Source: Helopsaltes ochotensis | Taxonomy: Eukaryota; Chordata; Aves; Passeriformes; Locustellidae | Length of the DNA: 64,000 nucleotides | NCBI GenBank assembly: GCA_013400155.1 | Contig: VXBM01000093.1 | Location: 751,293 to 815,292 of the forward strand | Reading direction: 5' to 3' | Part shown: one piece after another, positions 1-12,840 of the stretch | Layout: each line of letters starts with the position of its first letter | How positions within the stretch are numbered: position 1 is the stretch's first letter | Translations under genes and position numbers: made by a program | The notes under the pieces: generated by a model | Told to the model about the DNA's origin: nothing | Database searches by the model: none | Seen by the model: the letters and a program-made list of their open reading frames with translations, nothing else

Positions 1-3000
1 CCCAAATTTTCATCTCCAGCTTTATTAAAAGAATAAATTTGAAAGAAATTCTGTGCTTTGGAGAGAGTGTTCTGGTAAATTTTGTTTTCCCATTACAACA
101 GGATGCCAAGAAACAGAGACTGAGGTTGGACACATTACCATAGATATGGTATAGAAGAACAAAATAGATTCAGAGAAAACTCCAGCTGATTAAGCCAGCT
201 GGCATTTCCAGGTCCATATTTCTAGGACTTCATAAAACAGTCCGGTTCTTTTGGAGAAGAAGCTGACTCTGGGGTGGTCATTTTTTTTGTGGTAGCAAAG
301 GCAAAAGCAAATATCCCTACCTCTTGGGTGAATGAAGCTGCTCCAAGGGACACAAAGCCAAGAGTACTGTGGGGAGACTTGGTGTATGCCCAAGCTCTGA
401 TCTCCTTTTTGTCACTGAGGAACCAGGAGGAGACCAGGCCACAAGTCATATGGGAAAATATGACCCCAGGAAGCAGTAAAACCAAAATAGTCAAGACAGA
501 AGAATGCTTCTGTGGAAATAAGGAATACACAATGTGAGGATGACAACTTCTAAAATGGCCCCAAACCAACATTTTAGAACAGCCAGATGTTGAGTCTGCA
601 GGCAGAGAATCTCTCTAGGGTAAGTCTAACTCATAGGGAGAGAGATTTTCCCTTAAATTCCTCGTTTTTCTTTTCCATTTTGAAGGTTTATTCTGTCTGA
701 AAATGTCTCTTTCTGCACTTACTTGTCACTCAGACACAATGACTTTGGAGCAGGTGAATTTCCACACTCCATATTTATCATTCAGACATCCACATGGTGC
801 TGGGCTCAGTGGTGAATCTGGCAAGGGGAAGCATTTTGAAGGAAGATTGAAAGCCAGCCTTGAAAAACCCTCTCTCATATGACAGATATTGATCATTCAT
901 GATCCAAACAATTTCCCATTAATGGCAAACACAGGCAATTCTCTGTATTCCTTCCTGTATCATCATCATGTAGATATAAGGGGCTCTGAAAATCAATTCC
1001 TAAGCTTTCTGGAAAAAGAAGAAAAAAAAAAAAAGGAAGTAAAGAAGTTGGCATTCAAGTTGATTGTGCTCTCTTCAAAGTCCTGGACCAGCTCTGACCA
1101 TCTCCTGAAAAATCTGCACTCTCTCAGTGGAATGGAATTTCCCAATATGCCATGGTCATTTTGGCACCCACTTCTCTGCAGCAACTATAAATCTCCTGCA
1201 GGTCACAGGACTCTGTAAAAGGAGAAAAATTTACCCAAGTGTTCTTGGACTGGGCCTGGAGATCAGGAAAGGGACAGAAATATGTGTCTCATCCAAAGAA
1301 AACTCTGCCTGACTTTAGACTGCTAATAGCTCAGTGGGAATGTCTGTTTAACTGTGTGCATCCTTCAGAGGTTTCTGGGATGTAACCTGTTACACCCTCA
1401 CCTAGAACACATTTCCTCAGCTTTTGAAGGCTTGCTTGTCTGCAGGGTGTCTGCCAAGCAAAAGAAATGAACATTAGGGAGCAAAGAAACCCAGTGGCAG
1501 CTGTGCATCAGGTCCCAATTAAGACATCAAACTAAACCCTTCAGCCCTAGTTCTCAAACATCCTTGTATATAATATTTCCCATGAGGCTGGAATTCTTCT
1601 GCAAGGTTTTTGCTGGCTTTAATGTTCAGCATCAGTGTTCAGTAAGCTCTCAGGGCACTCATGTTGCTGTGTGAGACAGCAGGGTATGTTTTTTTCACCC
1701 TCACACCTCCAAACAAAAGATAAGGGCATGCCCTGTACTAAAACATGACTTGACTTAGACCAAGGGAGCAGGTCCCAACTGTTTGGCATGATGCTACATT
1801 TGAATTTGCCACGGAGTCATGCAGGTTCTGAGCATTCTAATGTCCTAAAGCCTAAATTTAGCCTCTAATTTTCTAGTAACCATTTAGTGCATTGCACATG
1901 CAATCAAGAGGAAATTCAACGGCCAGGATCTCTCTCTTCTAAGAAGGGGTGGAGAGGGCAGTTCATTGTATGAGGGGATGGGCAGTCTGTGAGGTAGAAG
2001 TCCACTTGCTGTGGCTTTGAGTGACAACAACCTGACTATATTTAAGACACTTCCTGTACAATTCCTTTGTGAACCCCAGAGCACTTTGAGCTCAGTAACA
2101 GCTTCAGTTCAAAGATGAAATTTATAGGTCAAGACCTCTCCATCATGGCATCTGATTTCAGCTCAGGTCCCAAGGAATATTTTGCCCTGAGGTCAGTGAA
2201 GGTCCCATCTGTACATCCCCTGCATTATTGCAGAAAATCTTGTATTCCCTATAATGTTTCTGCAGTCTCTTGGAAACACAGTTATAGAACCACTGCAGAG
2301 TTTCACCACGAGTGCAAAGTGCCTGTCCTACTAGCAGAGTGAAATCATACATTGCTCCCTGCTGAGAGGACCTAAGTCACCCAGCTGTCCTCACCAAAAA
2401 TTAACTGAATAATCCTGCAGATCGCTTAAAATTCCCCTTGCTGTACTTACAAGACAGTCCTGCTGTGAACAGGAGCAGCATGCCCAGAGTCATCTCCCAC
2501 TGCTCCACAACACAGAACAGATTTGGTTTGAAAATAACAGCAGTAGGAAGATCTACGCTGCCAAATAGCTGAGCTCCCTGGTTTATTGTCAGATCCTGAT
2601 TCTTCAGTTGTCTGTGGTGCTTTCCCTGGGATCCCTTTGGGACTGGACTAGCTAATTCCTTCAGAAAAATCTCAGTGCATCTCTAGAAGCAGCTTGTGGC
2701 AGCAGCCCCTGCCATTAAGAAAGTAGGAGCGGGCTATGCAGCTCCCTGGACACTGTCCAGGGAAACCTTTCACTCATTCCAAGCCCCAAGATAAAACCTC
2801 CATAATGAAAACAACATGTTGACTGTTACTTGGTACCATACAATCTGTAGCTTTTTTCATGCAAAACTACCTGAAATATGCAAAGGAATTATTGTATGTC
2901 AAAGTTATAGAGATGTTACATGTGGCTTATAAGGGAACAAGAAATTATTGTGAAGCACTGCACAAGGCCCACTGACTTTGGAGAAGGATACATTGGAGCT

Positions 3001-3364
3001 TGGTGGATGCAAACCACTTTTCTCTCTGCAGTGCCAGGAGTCACTCCTTGGAGTGAAAGCCTTTAGAAGCAGAGAAGTAACTGAAGAAAAGCCTAGTAGG
3101 ACCATGATTCCACCAATCTTGAAGCCCACTACTAGGTTTCCTATAAACAATACTTCCAATGGAGAACAGATACAAGTTCACCATTGCACAGGCACACAAT
3201 AGGATGTTTAACCTGGCAGTATGCCAGCTTTGAGAAAACAGAAAAAGTTTGTATCAGAATAATGTTAGATAGGGTCTAACATGATTTGTCTGCTCCATTT
3301 TTTCACAGCATCTGCTTGGAGAAAATCCTTTCTCTGGCTTGATTTGAATTAACAGAAAGAACCT
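1..3364. other. Unique noncoding sequence, no gene seen
   Basis: All frames are broken by frequent stops, and the longest open frames are about 110 codons with no recognisable motif. No interspersed repeat was recognised. The only low-complexity element is a short A tract near 1020-1034. Reads as ordinary avian intergenic or intronic DNA. Confidence 0.6.
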
Positions 3365-3414
3365 GGGGGGTTTTTTGGGTTTTTTTGGTTTTTTGGTTTT
3401 TTGGGTTTTTTTTT
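3365..3414 (+). repeat. T/G low-complexity tract
   Basis: Blocks of G (6, 3, 2, 2 and 3 bases) alternate with T runs of 6 to 9 bases. The opposite strand is an A/C tract similar in style to the one at 30608-30660. It has the look of a decayed poly-A-linked simple repeat, but no retroposon body is recognisable beside it. Confidence 0.85.
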
Positions 3415-4142
3415 GCTTGCAGTGCCCTACATGCCAGGAAAAGCCCAGGATTCCATTTGGAGACATAGCTGAAAGAACTTGCTTTTAAAACCTGGAATTT
3501 AGTGAAAGTACTGGAGCCACATAAGTCTCTGCATAAGTTTCTGCATGTTTTCTAGGACCAATATGCCAAATAGCCAAACAATGTGCATAATTCCCCTGCC
3601 ATTACTGAAAAGGAATTGAAAACCTTTCCTGGAGGAAGTTGCCTATCCAAAGCAGGGAATGATGAGGCAAAATGGCTCTTTCAGAACCAGACTAAGGTTG
3701 TGAATGACAAAAGTTGTACGAAAACCTGCGCAGTGCTGTAGCCAAAAATAAGGAAGAAACACCCACCAGGATTTGGTGTAGATTGATGTTGAGAGGAGGT
3801 CTTAGCACTCCTGGTTTCTGGCTGCAAATTGCAGTGTCGACAGTTGGAATTAACTTTTAAACACAAGCATGATAGCAAGATGTGATCTCTGGACATAATT
3901 GTTCTCCATAATACAAACATGTATTTCTAGGAGCAGCAGAGCTAGTGAAGCCTGGTTTCCTACAGATGAACATCTAAGGCTAAATTTCTTTGCTGTCTAA
4001 CAAGAGTAAGTTTGTGCTGTAAATTGTCTGACGTTATGCAACCTCCGATTTCCATGACATTTCTAGCAGCTTGATATTTTTGGAAAGAGCACTCCACTGT
4101 TATACTTGTGGTTAAAATAAATCAGCAGATTTTAACACAGTT
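3415..4142. other. Unique noncoding sequence
   Basis: No open frame with coding character and no repeat recognised in this stretch. Confidence 0.55.
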
Positions 4143-4166
4143 GGGGCAGGCAGGGGGCGGGAGGGG
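4143..4166 (+). other. G-quadruplex motif
   Basis: Four G runs are visible at 4143-4146, 4153-4157, 4159-4161 and 4163-4166, separated by loops of 6, 1 and 1 bases. This fits the canonical G3+N1-7 pattern with two single-base loops, which usually gives a stable parallel quadruplex. It stands in AT-rich surroundings with no CpG cluster or gene start nearby, so any role is unknown. Confidence 0.75.
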
Positions 4167-5563
4167 ATGACAGAGAAAAACAGACATATGGAGCATGTAA
4201 TGTCATATTTCTCATTTAGGAAACCAATCTGAAAAGATAAAGATGGCAGAGCCCTACCACATTCTGCTGGAGTGGAGTTTTAATTGGTGGGATGAGTGTC
4301 AGGAAAATCCTCTTTCTAAAGAATGGCAAAAGAAAGAGCTTATTGCTCTGACTCATCTTTACACAGCCCCTTAAACTACAAAACAGGTAACACCTTTGTT
4401 GGAGGCAGACTAAGGAAAAGATGAATTACCTCTTAAAATGCTAGTCAGATGATGAGGATAAAGTTTTAGAGTGGATAATTCCCCTTTTCAACATGAGATT
4501 CAGGCAAAATTAGTGGTTCTGAGTATGATGTAAGGTTTACCCATCAAGTTACATCCTGGGGTTATATATATTACAGAATTGCAACAGTTAAGGGAAGGCC
4601 CCTGCATGTACTTTCATAATGTGATTTATATTCTCTTTTATCTCAGACTCCACCTCTTCAAGTCATCTTTTGACAAACCTACTGAGAACACAGAAAAGGA
4701 AAACAGGAATTGGAACATTCCTGAAATTGTCACCACAAGACACACGTTAGTAATTATCTGGCAACACTTTCCTAGGGAGCTCTTTGGTTTGGAGAGAAGA
4801 AAACAAAACAACATCCACATCAAGCAGTACAAGTTCTATCAATAAGTTAACAGTAAGATATAGATCAGAGGCTTCTAAACTGGTTCAGTTAAAATAGGTT
4901 GTGAATTACCGTCCAAACTGAATTTGCATATAGTTTTCAAGGATTAAATTACCCCAACTCGAGAAAAAAAAATCAGGAACAACAAATGATTCCTAGCATT
5001 TCAGAATACTTCTAAGTGTGATGAGAGCAGTATTAATTGGTCAAGCAAAACAACAGCTCCATAATCATGTTGATAATGTTTATTTCCTTACTTTCACATT
5101 TCATGGTATCTGTCTGTGAATGCTGGACATTCACATGACATTTAGGAGACCTTGCTGTAGGGTTCTGTCTGATTTTTAAGCTTCTTTTCTTTTAAGACTC
5201 TGGTCTGGGTGAACTGCTGAATCTCAGGGCCTCTTTTGAGCACTCTTACAATGCAAATGTGGGTGTCGAGCTCTACCTTCTTGTGGTTCAACTGCTTCTC
5301 CCCAAGCTCAGTCCTGACCCTGAAACTTCTTAAGCATTTTCTTTCCCTAATCAAAGGAGGGCGTTCAGCTCTGAAAAGAGCAAACTAACAGAGGCTTCAC
5401 ACAGACTTTCTACGCACTGGCACTTTAACCTCAAAACATAAAAAAGATTACACATCACTAGAAAGGCAAATCACCATTGTTTCATCTTTCCTTGGAAGTC
5501 CTTGGAAAAGTCAGCCAGTGTGCAAGGGGACAGGGCTAGCAGCAAGACAGCTGCTGGCTGTTT
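4167..5563. other. Unique noncoding sequence
   Basis: AT-rich with no open frame longer than about 90 codons, and no repeat or RNA gene recognised. Confidence 0.55.
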
Positions 5564-5585
5564 CATTTATCACCCATTTATCACC
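5564..5585 (+). repeat. Perfect 11-bp tandem duplication
   Basis: The unit CATTTATCACC occurs twice with no spacer. Probably a small replication-slippage duplication with no evident function. Confidence 0.8.
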
Positions 5586-7784
5586 CAAATGATGCTTTGA
5601 TCAGCCTCTGCAGGGACCACAGACTCCTGCCAGGAGATTTATTTCCACAGAAACCATCATGTCAATTCCCGTGTTGTCCAGAGTTCCTGGGCAGCTCCAA
5701 CCTCAGCAGTGTGGGATCACTCCCACACTTTGGCACCAGCAGTGGATCACTTCTGCCAGTGTCACCCTGGTGCCAGCACCTGTGGGATCTGTACACCGAA
5801 AGGAGCAGGGGGAAAGCAAAGATCAGGATTCAAGTCAACAGAAAATATGTGGACATGCGTGTTGCACACTTCTTCCAGACTAACAGCATTACTCCTGAGC
5901 GGAACCCCAATCTACTCCCAAATCGTTTGCTAGGGAATGATTCAGACATAAATGGGCAGAGCCCTATTTTTGCATGTGGGAGAGGAAAAGGAACAACCAA
6001 CAGGAAATCAGGAGGGAGAAATGAGGTCACAAGGAGCTTCTGAGAGCTCGTTGGTCCACTCAGTGATTTCCCATCTGCCTGGGCCTGCTGTACCTGTCAG
6101 TCTAATACTGCCAAAAGCACTGTCAAACACCCTTTGAGCTGACACCTGAATTGATCTGGGTCCAGTCTCAGAGCCTGTTCACTCCTTCAGAGAAGGAGCA
6201 GGAAATAGGACTAAGAGTGAAGTAATGACTGATCTCTGGCTCTCTCGGACCTCTGGCTCAGAGATAGGTGAGAATCTTCCAGGGAAATTCCTGGGAGCAG
6301 CCCAGCTCATTTCTTAGACCAAAGAGATCCAATTTGGAATCAGCTTTTTTTTTTTATTTGCCAAATGTGCTTGGTGAAAGGATGGTCTTTTCCCTCTCTC
6401 AGAGCATCCTGCCTCTGACTCCATGCCACTGCCACACTTCAAACACTGCCCAAACACATTCTCAAACATTCTCCCATCTTCTCTCCTCTTGGGAGAAGTT
6501 CCTAGCTTGTCAGCTTAACCTTGCTGGCTTGCTATTCCCCTGGAAAAATCTTGGGAAAACACAAACAATGCACAGCTTTATGATGAGGTGAGATAACATT
6601 GGTTCCAGGGAGATTTCAGCAAAATGCCCCAGCTGTGTTTGACATCAGTGAAGGCCAGGCAGAAAATGTTCTGCATTGACTTCTAACGCTCCTTTTGGCT
6701 GATCTAGGCCTTATCCCACACAGATGTCCATGAATTTGCCTATGCTATGAAGCACAATCCTTCAATTGCTTAAATGCATATTTACACAATGTTCACAAAT
6801 CTGTTATGCTGAAAAAGATCTATCCTTTAATTATCCAACACAGTCAATCACCTTCATTGGGATCCTGCCCAAGTTTATTTAAGAGGAGGAAAAAGTTACT
6901 ATGAAAATTACACAGATTTTTTTTGTGTGTCTTTTTGCAATGAAACATTTTTGTATCAATGCATAAACCACAGGAATGATCATCAGTTTAATAGTTTCCT
7001 GCGGGTGAGCCCTTTCAAGTTGAGCTGTCAGGAGGATGGGTGGGATGGGTGGGGAGCCCACTTGGAGAAGTGAGAATAAGTCCCTTTCACAACAACCCCT
7101 GAGGCAGACAAAGATCAGAATTACTCTGGGACTATTTGCTTCACCCTCCACATGTTGTGGGCAGGTCTCAGCCTTCAGCACTCAGTGGCATCAGCTTGCG
7201 CTGAGGAAAAGCGTTTTTTAGCAGGTTGACACCTCTGAAAAAGGGAACATGATGTTCTGTGATCTCCAGGTGAGCAGAAAAACATTACACCTGGATTTGT
7301 GCTGTTGCCCTGAGTGCTGAATCCTTTGCATAACTTGTAGAAAGTGGTGGTGTGTGGGCAATGAGGATATAGGAGAATGCTGTAAAACAATTGTTTTCTA
7401 CATGTCTTTGGGATTCTTAGATGGAAGTTACATCCATTACAATACCAGGTTTTTTTTCAGAAAAGCTGCTTTTGTTGGATTGGATGCACCTATAATCACT
7501 TTCTATATTGCAAATGTTAACTGAAGGCATGTAATTAGCAAAACTATAAATTCTTGGGGAAGAGGGAAGGAATTGTGCTGGTGAAATGGGATATTTACCC
7601 TTCATCTTCCAATGTGATAAATTACTCCCTTCTGATGAAGGCTTTGGATGCTTGCAAGCTTGGATAGCCAAGTCTCTTCCAGCAGGATCTTCTGCTGGCT
7701 TTGCAAAGACTCTCATCTCCCAGATATCATAAATGGCTTCAATCTTGTCTACAACTTGCTGCCATTTTTCCTTGCAAAACCATT
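5586..7784. other. Unique noncoding sequence
   Basis: One plus-strand frame of 148 codons lies at 5597-6043, overlapped by shorter open frames in the other frames of the same segment. None shows a known domain, and there is no sign of a retained exon. The rest is unremarkable AT-rich DNA. Confidence 0.5.
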
Positions 7785-7800
7785 TATATATATATATATT
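7785..7800 (+). repeat. Short TA microsatellite
   Basis: About seven TA units in a row, followed closely by an A run at 7804-7810. Candidate length-polymorphic site. Confidence 0.8.
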
Positions 7801-10410
7801 TGCAAAAAAAGGAAATAGATTTTTATTAACTGTTCTTATTAAAAAACAATGGCTGAATTTAGGGCATTGTGATTTTTTTAAAAACTTCAAACATACATTT
7901 CAGCTTTGAAGATCAGCACTGGCACTGTTTCTTCTTTACCACTGAGATTTTTACAGGGGATCTGGACAGCAATGAACATTTTCTCATGTTTTCTCATAAA
8001 AAACAAATGGTAAGTAAAATTCCAAGCCACTAGAAGCTGAGGTTCCTGGTTTCCAGGTTGTTCATTTTCAAAGGTATGAGTGGAGCTGATGTTAGTGATC
8101 TGAAATCAAAGCCCACTTTTTCAGATGTCCCCATGAACTAACCCATATTTTATAATACCACTGTGACAGTAACATTTGCCCATTATAACCTACACTAACA
8201 TTGCACAAATATGTTCAATCCGCATCGAAAGAGAGATGGGGGGAAGTTCATTAAAAGTCAAAACAAAATAATGATTTAGAATCTCAGACAAATCAGAATG
8301 ATACATGGAATGAACACAGGGCAGAGAAAACATGATGTCATTGCAAGACAACCTCATGATTTGGTATTTCTAATTTTTGTGGGATCAGGAATTCATTTTG
8401 TGTTGCCTAGGGTGCCAGGATGCCAGGATAATTTCTTGTGGTGAAGTTTCACAGGTGTTCTGCCTCTCTCTCCCCTCACACACATTGCCATGGTAGCTGA
8501 ATGCTTCTTCAAAATATGCAGCATGTACAGAATAGTCTGTCCATCCCTCTCCTCACACACAGAATGACCTTGAATGAAAATTTCTGCACTGCCTTCATCA
8601 CGGCTCCTCAAGGACTTAACAATGCCTACAGAAAAGGCAAGTCATGGTGTACTTATCAGCAGTTTAAAGGAGTTCTGAGATCCTTTGATGGAAGGATGAT
8701 AACTGAACCTGCATTTGAAATAAATTTTCAAACACATTTTTGCTCACCCTTTTTTTCTAATTCTCTGTTTTCTAAGCTATAAGCCTTAGGCTTCCTTTTT
8801 GGTCTGTGTATTAAAAAGGGAAAATAAAAGGCCCTTTGGTAAAATCTCTTATTGGCACCATAGCAACTTACTGTAATGAACAGTGCAAATTTTAAATAAT
8901 CACAGATCTTTACTCATTACTTAGATTAAGCATTACCACAATCAAATGTAATTTGAACTATTGCTGTAGAAATAGTTCTGTTCAGGTTTGGTGGGAACAG
9001 GAACAGGGATCTGTATTGTTTCCATTCTGTTAGACAGAATCTTTCAACCTTTTCCTTCCTCAAGACTCTGAAAAATTTTCTAGTCAGGATGAAGAATGTT
9101 CACAGCTTTCACAGGTGGGATCCTGCATCACACAATGTATCTGCTCCACAGGCTGAAGATCACTGACCTACATGGTCTTCCCCTGCTTCTCTCCATGCAC
9201 AAGCCCCCAGAGCTGAAGCCAGCACCATGATAAGGAAGTGCTGGAAGTGCTCCTCTATCTAATGGGTGAAAACTGTGCCAGAGAGTGCTTCAGACCTCCA
9301 GAAGCCCAAACCTGGAGGCTGCAAAGGTAATTCAAGGTTTATCAGTGGGTAGTGCTGTGTTGCTCCATTGCTGTATGGGTAGGGTTTGAGCTTTCAGAGG
9401 GAGCACCATAGGGAAGGGAGCTCTCAGCAGCTGAACATACTGGGTTTATTGTATTTCTTCTTCTCCTTTCAGTCAGCAAAGCTGAGTTGTTTTGGGGAAA
9501 TCCTGTCCTCTGCAGAAAGTGAGACAAAACCAGATCTCCCTTTCTCTCACTCACCGCAGAAGCACGGGAGACATGGTCCAATACTCTGGCACTGGAGCAG
9601 ATACTGAAAACTAATTAATTACAACATGGTGGGGATGTTCCAGAAAAAGCTGTTCCAATTAAAATCTTTCAACACAAATTTGCAAAGGAGCCATGACGAT
9701 TCCAATTACACATTGGGTGGAGCTAAAAAACATGTTACCTGTATCTGCTGAACATGACCATACAATTACTGATTTGCTGTGGTCTCACTAAACAACTGAG
9801 ATCCTGTTGTGTCAAGTGCTTTCTGAAGAGATGATACAGACTGTTCCTGCTCTGAAGAGAGGGGGTCTATTCACATTTTACATTGAAGTCTCCCCCTCCT
9901 CTTAGATCATCTTCCTGTTCTTGAGCAAGCAAACACACCCTACTTTGCCATGCATCCAGCCTTGAGAGGGATTACATGCCCAGTAGATTATGATGTGTTG
10001 GAATACCGAAATCACACCAGAGAGCTGTGGCACATAAGTCTGGCATGTTTAGGAGAGAGGCTGAGGTTTGTAACAGGGAATGGAAGGTACCCTCCTATAG
10101 GAGTTCACACACAGGTGACACTTAACACACAAGGTCTAATGCGCTACATTAATTTCTTCCCACATCATTTTGTCTTGTTGATTTCGTAAGTTGCCCATGA
10201 GCATCTTGATATTTAAACTTCTAAAATCATATGTACCACATGTACTCCTCTTTCACTTATCACCTGCCAACATGACAAGCCAGGCCACTGAGCAATTGAA
10301 GGAAAAGAATCTCTAGATGAATTGAGGTGTTGAGAGTTCCAGGCCTCCATTTTAAGAACTCCTTTCTGAGTAGAGGGATTCAGATTTTATGCAGAGTTAC
10401 AAACACATTT
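7801..10410. other. Unique noncoding sequence
   Basis: Nothing coding or repetitive was recognised. Several short AT-rich blocks alternate with ordinary sequence. A minus-strand open frame of 157 codons spans 7417-7890 and overlaps the TA microsatellite, which argues against it being a real gene. Confidence 0.5.
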
Positions 10411-10520
10411 ATAGAATAACCCTAGTTGGAAGGGGCCCACAAGGATCATTGAAGTCCAACTCCCTATTCCTGTTTCTGCCTCTCAGTGAGCCCCCCACAC
10501 ACCTCAGATCTAACTTGCAT
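10411..10520 (-). mobile_element. CR1 LINE 3' end fragment
   Basis: Reading the plus strand, the segment starts with the reverse of a CR1 tail (ATAGAATAACC), then GTTGGAAGGGGCCCACAAGG and ATCATTGAAGTCCAACTCCC. This is the typical antisense wording of an avian CR1 3' untranslated end. Only the terminal part is kept, as usual for 5'-truncated CR1 insertions. The subfamily is unresolved and the boundary toward 10520 is approximate because similarity fades. Confidence 0.85.
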
Positions 10521-12539
10521 CCTCCAGAGGAGATGTTTGGCTGTCCCCAGCACACCCCAGCTCCTTTCCCCACTCATATTTCTGTTGCTCTTCAGGAAAC
10601 CCAGGGACAGGGCTTGAAAGAATGCGAGTGCTTCACTGTCAGCTGCAGTCCAGAAATCCACATTTTGGGATTATGAGCCTGCACTATTCCACAGAGCAGC
10701 CTAACTCTGCTGGCATGGACTCAGGGATAAAAGTATCATTGGCTTCCACAGAAGCTAAGTCAGGCCAAAGCAGGGAGCAAAGCACTCTTGAACACTTCAC
10801 CTGCAAGGTCTTCTGGCCATTAGCAGTTTATGGCAGCACTTCATCCCTGTCTGGTTGCCGTGTGTGAGGCTGGGCTTGGAACTGGCTTTACTCTGACTCA
10901 CTTTTTCCACATAGCTCCCCTAAAAACAGAGATCTATCACAAAATAAATGCAAGTTTTGCAGATAGAAAAACCCAACCAAACAAACCCATGATGAGAAAC
11001 AAAATATTGCACACATGAATCACTATGAGGTGGAAGCAACAGAAACTTCCATATCAGCCTAAATAAAGGGAAACATTCAGTTTAATTGAGGTATCCTTAC
11101 AGATACTGCAGGCAAACAGGGGTATCTGGTTATTGTTAGTGATGAGAGGAGGGTGGGGAGGGGCTGGGAGTCTCCAAGCACCTCCAGAAAGCATCCAAGA
11201 GACAGGATCTCTGCAACAGCCAGTTGCTCAGTGCGTGCTCTGCAGGCTGGACAGATGACTACACACAGAGTTTTGTCGAGCTTGGGTTCCTTCCAAGATC
11301 AGAAATTGAATCCACCTGAGGTAGGCAGACTCACAAATCACCTTATCTTGCATGACATGACGGACAGATGTTTTTCTGTTGCACTGAACTGCACAAATAG
11401 GATGTGCTCTCCTCAGGTCAGGCTCCCAGGTTAACGCCTGGCACATGGAGCTGCCTTCTTGCCTTTCTTGAGGGAAGACCAAAGGTGAAAAGGCCAGGCA
11501 CTGTGGGCTTGCCAACAGGCAACCAACTAGAGGGTCCCAAAGGTACTGACAGCACTGAGCCACACCTAAAATATTCCTTGTGTTGTGTTGTTTGGACTCT
11601 AAGACATGGAAGCAGGGACATGTCCATTGATAGATGTTCATGCAGCAAGGACGGATGCACCAAAACCAAAGTCTATCCTGCCATGAGGCTGTACATGAAC
11701 TGCAAAAATAGAGTATCCACTCCTTCCCCATTTCCTGTGGTCTGAATTGCTGCATGTAAGAGCACTTTGGAGGCCAGATGAGCACAGCTGTGCTCACAGC
11801 AGCTGAGACAGAAGCTTGCACTGAGACATAACAATGTTTGTAGTTGCTTATGTGCCTGCTTCTCAACTTCCACCTGGACGCTGCTCCCCAGCCTGTGGAG
11901 CACAGGGGACAGCATTCCATCAGGGTATCCTCCTGCAAGGACCTGTCCAACCTGGTCCCTACAGCACAGCTCTGACTGTTGGGCATCCACTCCCCATTCC
12001 CCAACTGGCAAATTGCCTTCTAGAAACTCAAAAACACACCCATCACAGTAAACCAGAAAGGCTTTAAAGGAGTCATTTGGGGGAGCCTTATGAGCAGCAG
12101 GCGTGTATTCCCATCAGCAAAAGGCAACCCTCATTTAATAGTTCTACAGTCTTATCCTCCTAGCAGTGAGCTCTGGTGAGTGATGTTACATATTGAAATT
12201 ATTGCTTTCTTTAACTCCTCCCTCTTCAGAGACTAAAGACAGTGCCCATGTAAACAAGCCCTCTTAATAAGGTGATGTATTTCAATTGCTCTTCTTTCTT
12301 TTATTTCATCCCACACTAAAATACTGTGGAGCACTAGGAGCTTCCTCACTCACAGAACTCAAGGAGAAGCCTTAGTGATGCTCATGATTTGAAGGTGTTT
12401 GGTTTCTTCCAGAACAGGGCTTTAATTTTGCTTCCTCCAGAGAATTATGGTCAGGACCATAAACTGGCATATCAGTGTTACAAAGTCTCAGATGATGAAC
12501 TAGGGCACTGAACATGCTTCTAACACTTCTATCAAAACT
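10521..12539. other. Noncoding stretch with the window's longest open frame
   Basis: A 258-codon minus-strand frame spans 11228-12004 and is overlapped by other long frames on both strands (a 112-codon minus frame and a 113-codon plus frame). Several long overlapping frames usually mean locally higher GC and few stop triplets rather than a gene. The translated product is Cys- and Trp-rich with no recognisable domain or signal peptide. It could be an unrecognised old repeat. Confidence 0.45.
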
Positions 12540-12840
12540 TTGAACTTGCATTTTATGTTATCCAGCTTTGTGGGCTCAGCCTGGGCTCTTTCGTTGGACA
12601 ATCAGAATTGCATGAAATATTGCACAGTGCAGTACAACAGCTGGCACCTGAAACAAGGATTTGCTGAGTCAATTTGGTATTTCCTTAGCTGTATTCACAT
12701 GTCAACGAAATCTCTGAATTTCTGCACAAACAGGATTTGCATATGCAAATGCAAGTGCCTGTAACTATTAGTTTGAAAGAAAGATCCCTGAACGTTGTGG
12801 TATATAGCCTTCAAAGAGATAAGATGTTCCTAAAATCTCA
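12540..12840. promoter_or_regulatory. Candidate conserved noncoding element
   Basis: This block has a dense set of homeodomain- and POU-like words, including TTGCATGA, TGCTGAGTCA (AP-1/MAF-like) and a 16-bp octamer palindrome at 12735-12750. It contains no repeat and no convincing open frame. Conservation cannot be measured here, so this is a guess from composition and motif density. Confidence 0.25.
12735..12750. promoter_or_regulatory. Palindromic double octamer (POU-factor-like) site
   Basis: ATTTGCATATGCAAAT is a perfect 16-bp palindrome made of two ATGCAAAT octamers facing one another. Its centre, TGCATATGCA, matches the core of MORE-type elements that bind OCT factor dimers. The sequence is directly visible. 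Use in vivo is inference. Confidence 0.5.

Noticed and set aside
3365..3414. Telomere-like T/G tract
   Set aside because: The spacing is irregular and does not follow the TTAGGG unit.
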